A stretch of DNA of 5,955 bases from Treponema sp. (GTDB lineage: Bacteria; Spirochaetota; Spirochaetia; Treponematales; Breznakiellaceae): NCBI GenBank assembly GCA_031266095.1, contig JAISBR010000183.1:1-5955 (forward strand). Reading direction: 5' to 3'. The position numbers and the translations under genes were made by a program. The notes below the pieces were generated by a model that worked only from the letters and a program-made list of their open reading frames with translations, searched no databases and was not told the origin of the DNA. Position 1 is the first letter of the stretch. Each line of letters starts with the position of its first letter. This document shows positions 3,505 through 5,955 of this stretch, one piece after another.

Positions 3505-4581
3505 TTAATAATTGAACTGATCCACGTTGTTTTTGTCAAAAACCAGGGCGGGGCCGAGGACCACCATTTTGTTGCTGATGCTCTTAGAGCCGAGCCGGCC
3601 GGCAGTCACCGAGGCGGAAGAAGTAGTGATGGTTCCCTTGGCCATCTGGTAGCCGCACTGAATGGACAGATAGCCCAGATCCATGCAGTTCCAGAGTATC
3701 CCCGCGTCCAAGGGATTGGCGCCGTTTTTGATGTAACTCTTGATTGCGTTAGGCGTGGCGAGTCCCACGATGACGGTCTTGGAGGGATCGGGTTTCGCGG
3801 AGGCCGCTTCGTATTGGGAACCAAGGGCGGGAACCGACATGGAGGTAAGCCCGATTGCCCCCTGGATCTGATCGGCGCCTGTCCCCATCCTGCCTACCAG
3901 GGTACCGCTCTGGGCCTGGGTGTTGGTTTCGTCCGGGCCGGGATAATACACATCGGTGTCTTCGTTCCTCAGAAGGAGCCAGTTATAGTCGGCGGAGGCC
4001 AGGAGTTTCTTACACTCCGCAAGCCATTCCTGCTGATTGGCATCGGTCTTTGCGGAAGACACGAAGGCTATATTGGCCGGACTGGACGGGCCGTAGCCTT
4101 TGAGCCTGAGGTTGTCCGCTGCTCCCCTGATAAGGCCCTGGGCGACGCCTGAAGAAACGACCTGGTTCACAAAGAGATCCCGCGCGTCTTCCCGGGCGTC
4201 GGCGTCAAAAGTAAGGACCTTGATGCCCCGGCCCTGCGCCTTCTGCAAAGTCGGCGCAATGGCGTTTGGATCGTTGGGAGATACGATAATAACATTTACC
4301 CGCTGGGCGATCCAGCCCTCAAGAATGTCCACCTGCCGCTGGTTGGTGGCCTGATCCTGGGGAGGGCCGTCGTAAAGGAATTCAACCGCCTGGCCCGATC
4401 TGTTGAGTTCATCCACCGCTTCCTGGGCGCCGATCTTTACGGCGTCAAAATAGTTCTCGCCCTTGAATTTCGGCATCATGGCGATCTTCAGGGCCCCGGA
4501 CGAATCCCTGCTGCCGCCGGCGAAAGCCAGAGACGAACAGACAACGAGCAGCACTATCGCTGCCGCTAGAAATCTTTTCAT
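3505..4581 (-). CDS. LsrB/RhaS-type periplasmic sugar-binding protein of an ABC transporter, 358 aa
   Basis: The start MKRFLAAAIVLLVVCSS gives a classical signal peptide with likely cleavage after AFA (residue 21). The ATG at 4581 has GAGGAGG 5-6 nt upstream and is preferred over an in-frame ATG at 4599. The mature protein has the two-lobe type-1 periplasmic-binding fold. It resembles LsrB/RhaS in several stretches: KIAMMPKFKGENYF (32-45), VIIVSPNDPNAIAPTLQKA (97-115), VLTFDADA (122-129), TDANQQEW (179-186), IVGLATPNAIKSYIKNG (271-287) and the C-terminal LVFDKNNVDQFNY. Lys38 and Asp126 or Asp128 sit where LsrB binds AI-2, but the LsrB Pro-x-Ala pair is replaced here by Leu-Thr-Ser (245-247). 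The 179-186 motif also looks more RhaS-like. A pentose- or deoxysugar-type ligand is therefore more likely than AI-2. The gene lies downstream of two permeases, separated from them by 112 bp. Confidence 0.88.
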   Translation of the reverse strand: MKRFLAAAIVLLVVCSSLAFAGGSRDSSGALKIAMMPKFKGENYFDAVKIGAQEAVDELNRSGQAVEFLYDGPPQDQATNQRQVDILEGWIAQRVNVIIVSPNDPNAIAPTLQKAQGRGIKVLTFDADAREDARDLFVNQVVSSGVAQGLIRGAADNLRLKGYGPSSPANIAFVSSAKTDANQQEWLAECKKLLASADYNWLLLRNEDTDVYYPGPDETNTQAQSGTLVGRMGTGADQIQGAIGLTSMSVPALGSQYEAASAKPDPSKTVIVGLATPNAIKSYIKNGANPLDAGILWNCMDLGYLSIQCGYQMAKGTITTSSASVTAGRLGSKSISNKMVVLGPALVFDKNNVDQFNY

Positions 4582-4644
4582 GTTATCCTCCTCATACATC
4601 TTGTTATATTTAACGGCAATACACCGCTAAAATACTCTGCTTGG

Positions 4645-4665
4645 GCGGTTCCCACAGGGAGCCGC
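4645..4665 (-). promoter_or_regulatory. GC-rich hairpin between the permease and binding-protein genes
   Basis: GCGGTTCCC (4645-4653) and GGGAGCCGC (4657-4665) form a near-perfect stem with a 3-nt loop; one position is a mismatch on the minus-strand transcript. It sits in the 112-bp gap upstream of the binding-protein gene with no T-run after it. It may stabilise the 5' end of a processed binding-protein mRNA or slow read-through. Function is inferred from position. Confidence 0.45.
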
Positions 4666-4693
4666 TTGTAATCCTGATGGGTTTTCCCCCAAA

Positions 4694-5692
4694 CTAAGCG
4701 CGAACCGAAGGCTCAAGTCCCGGGGAAAGTTCGACTACCCGGCCCTTGCTCATTCGGTTGTTCAAAGCAAAGTAGCTTACCAGGCTGATGATCAAAATAC
4801 CCCCGTGAACAATGGTCTGGGCGGCGATAGGGATGTTGAGTACTGTAAGCCCGCTGTTGAGGACCGCTATGATCAGGGTGGCCAGTATAGTACCCTTCAT
4901 ATCGCCGATACCGCCCGCTATGCTGGTGCCTCCCAATACGATAATGGTAACGACCTTTAAACCCAGACTGGTACCGGCGTCGTATTTGATGCTGGTAAAA
5001 CGCCCCAGCCAGATAAGCCCAGCAAAGGCGCATATAAGGCCGCTCAGGGTATAGATAGTTATCTTTACCCGGTTGGTATTTATGCCGCTGAAATTCGTCG
5101 CCTGTTCGTTGAGGCCTATGGCGTAGAGCTTGCGGCCCAGAGTGGTTTTGGAAAGCACGAACCAGAATACGAAGGCCAGCGCCGCGTAATAGAAAATCTG
5201 CAAAGGGATGTAGGCGACTTCGGAAGTGCCGAGCCACCGGGTTGCCGGATAGGAGTAAACGCTGTCGCCACCGGAGATGCTCCGGGCGAGTCCCATGTAG
5301 AGGTACATGGTCGCGAGGGTCGTAACCAGCGGCGATATTTTTATCTTCGCGATAAGGAAGCCGTTAAAGAAACCGCAAGCGGCCCCGGTTACAAGCGCCG
5401 CGGCGACCCCGGCGAAGCTTCCCCCGTGAACGGCAACGATCCCCCCGATCATCGCGGAAAACACCAGGGTGGAACCCACGGAAAGATCAATACCTCCGGT
5501 GATGATGATGAGGGTGACAGCCAGGGCCATCATGCCGAGTTCCACGATATTGCGGAGCATGACCCCTACGAGATAATCGAAAGAGAGGAATACGCTGTTA
5601 ATGGCGGCTATGGCGGTAAAAAGCGCGACCAAAATGACGGCGAGGGCCCAGTTAAAGGTGAATCTGAATTTCCTGCTTTTCCCATTTTTCAT
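4694..5692 (-). CDS. RbsC-family ABC sugar permease, 332 aa
   Basis: An integral inner-membrane protein with multiple hydrophobic segments, of the usual length for the BPD_transp_2 family. Family landmarks are GGIDLSVGS (66-74), NGFLIAKIKISPLVTTLATM (110-129), the cytoplasmic-loop stretch GRKLYAIGLNEQATNFSGIN (186-205), thought to contact the ATPase, and VLGGTSIAGG (252-261). It would form half of the membrane channel with the other permease and pass the ligand delivered by the binding protein. Its ATG overlaps the stop of the upstream permease by 4 nt (ATGA), so the two are translationally coupled and probably made one-to-one. In an lsrACDB-type order it occupies the second permease (lsrD or rhaQ) position, but sequence alone does not fix the substrate. 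Confidence 0.9.
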   Translation of the reverse strand: MKNGKSRKFRFTFNWALAVILVALFTAIAAINSVFLSFDYLVGVMLRNIVELGMMALAVTLIIITGGIDLSVGSTLVFSAMIGGIVAVHGGSFAGVAAALVTGAACGFFNGFLIAKIKISPLVTTLATMYLYMGLARSISGGDSVYSYPATRWLGTSEVAYIPLQIFYYAALAFVFWFVLSKTTLGRKLYAIGLNEQATNFSGINTNRVKITIYTLSGLICAFAGLIWLGRFTSIKYDAGTSLGLKVVTIIVLGGTSIAGGIGDMKGTILATLIIAVLNSGLTVLNIPIAAQTIVHGGILIISLVSYFALNNRMSKGRVVELSPGLEPSVRA

Positions 5693-5955
5693 TGATCGTT
5701 CCCTCCCCCGGCTGCAACTCTTTTCCGTTTTTCCAGGTGCAAGGCGCTGACAATCACCGCGGCTATGATGATAGCCCCCATGATCGCGTCCGACCAGTCG
5801 GAACTTATCCCCAGGTAGTTTACCGCCGGGGCTATGACCGAAAGCACCGCCGCGCCGAAAACCGTTCCCAGAATCTTGCCGCTTCCCCCGGCCACGCTGG
5901 TCCCGCCCAGGACTACGCAGGCGATAAAGGTCATTTCAAGGCCGGTACCCATGGT
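5689..5955 (-). CDS. RbsC-family ABC sugar permease, C-terminal part (5' end beyond the window)
   Basis: The last 88 residues are visible. They contain the family C-terminal signature GLEMTFIACVVLGGTSVAGG, followed by two hydrophobic segments and a basic cytoplasmic tail (HLEKRKR). The methionine near the edge is internal: the family has about 230 residues before this motif and the frame is open to 5955. Its stop overlaps the next permease start by 4 nt. It is the partner permease of a heteromeric channel. The ATPase gene is expected upstream, as in rbs, lsr and rha transport operons, but is not in the window. Confidence 0.88.
   Translation of the reverse strand, partial: TMGTGLEMTFIACVVLGGTSVAGGSGKILGTVFGAAVLSVIAPAVNYLGISSDWSDAIMGAIIIAAVIVSALHLEKRKRVAAGGGNDQ

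Noticed and set aside
4582..4599. Upstream start of the binding protein at 4599
   Set aside because: It would add six acidic residues ahead of the signal peptide and translate through the ribosome site GAGGAGG used by the start at 4581.
2459..5695. Several plus- and minus-strand ORFs overlapping the ABC operon and URO-D genes
   Set aside because: They are alternative-frame shadows of well-supported genes, with biased Arg/Pro/Ser-rich compositions typical of GC-rich antisense frames.

Overview
The window looks like a piece of a moderate-GC anaerobe chromosome, most likely a Treponema-type spirochete. This rests on an orphan OadG-type sodium-pump gamma subunit next to a PTS EIIA-like protein, a URO-D-family protein inside a sugar ABC operon, and abundant hairpin-rich intergenic DNA. 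None of these is diagnostic, so the taxonomic assignment is inference.

Layout. Positions 1-229 (minus) are one end of an ISAs1-like insertion sequence: a probable CAGGG terminus near 229 and the first 42 codons of a transposase that leaves the window. Positions 283-1832 (plus) hold a tight, operon-like run of small genes: a 121-residue membrane-anchored hypothetical, a 78-residue two-helix membrane protein, a 149-residue PTS EIIA (PtsN/fructose type) domain protein, a possible 23-residue leader ORF, an 87-residue OadG-like protein, and a 27-residue single-helix microprotein. Most junctions overlap (14, 4 and 8 nt), suggesting translational coupling. Positions 1833-2315 contain no convincing gene but an unusually dense succession of inverted repeats between two convergent operons. 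It includes two related long palindromes flanking a terminator-like hairpin, followed by a multi-hairpin domain that may be a structured RNA or a dispersed repeat. Positions 2316-5955 (minus) are the 3' part of an ABC sugar-uptake operon, in transcription order: permease (C-terminal part only), second permease, LsrB/RhaS-type periplasmic binding protein, then a URO-D-superfamily protein. Intergenic hairpins sit on both sides of the binding-protein gene. The ATPase gene is expected beyond 5955.

How the genes may work together. In the minus-strand operon the binding protein captures a ligand in the periplasm, the two RbsC-like permeases carry it across the membrane, and the URO-D-like enzyme probably acts on the imported compound or on a methyl group derived from it. 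It is not expected to act in haem synthesis. In the plus-strand operon the OadG-like protein would anchor a sodium-translocating decarboxylase, but no alpha (biotin) or beta subunit gene is present here. The EIIA-like protein is probably regulatory. The left and right halves differ by eye in base composition, the left being visibly more AT-rich.
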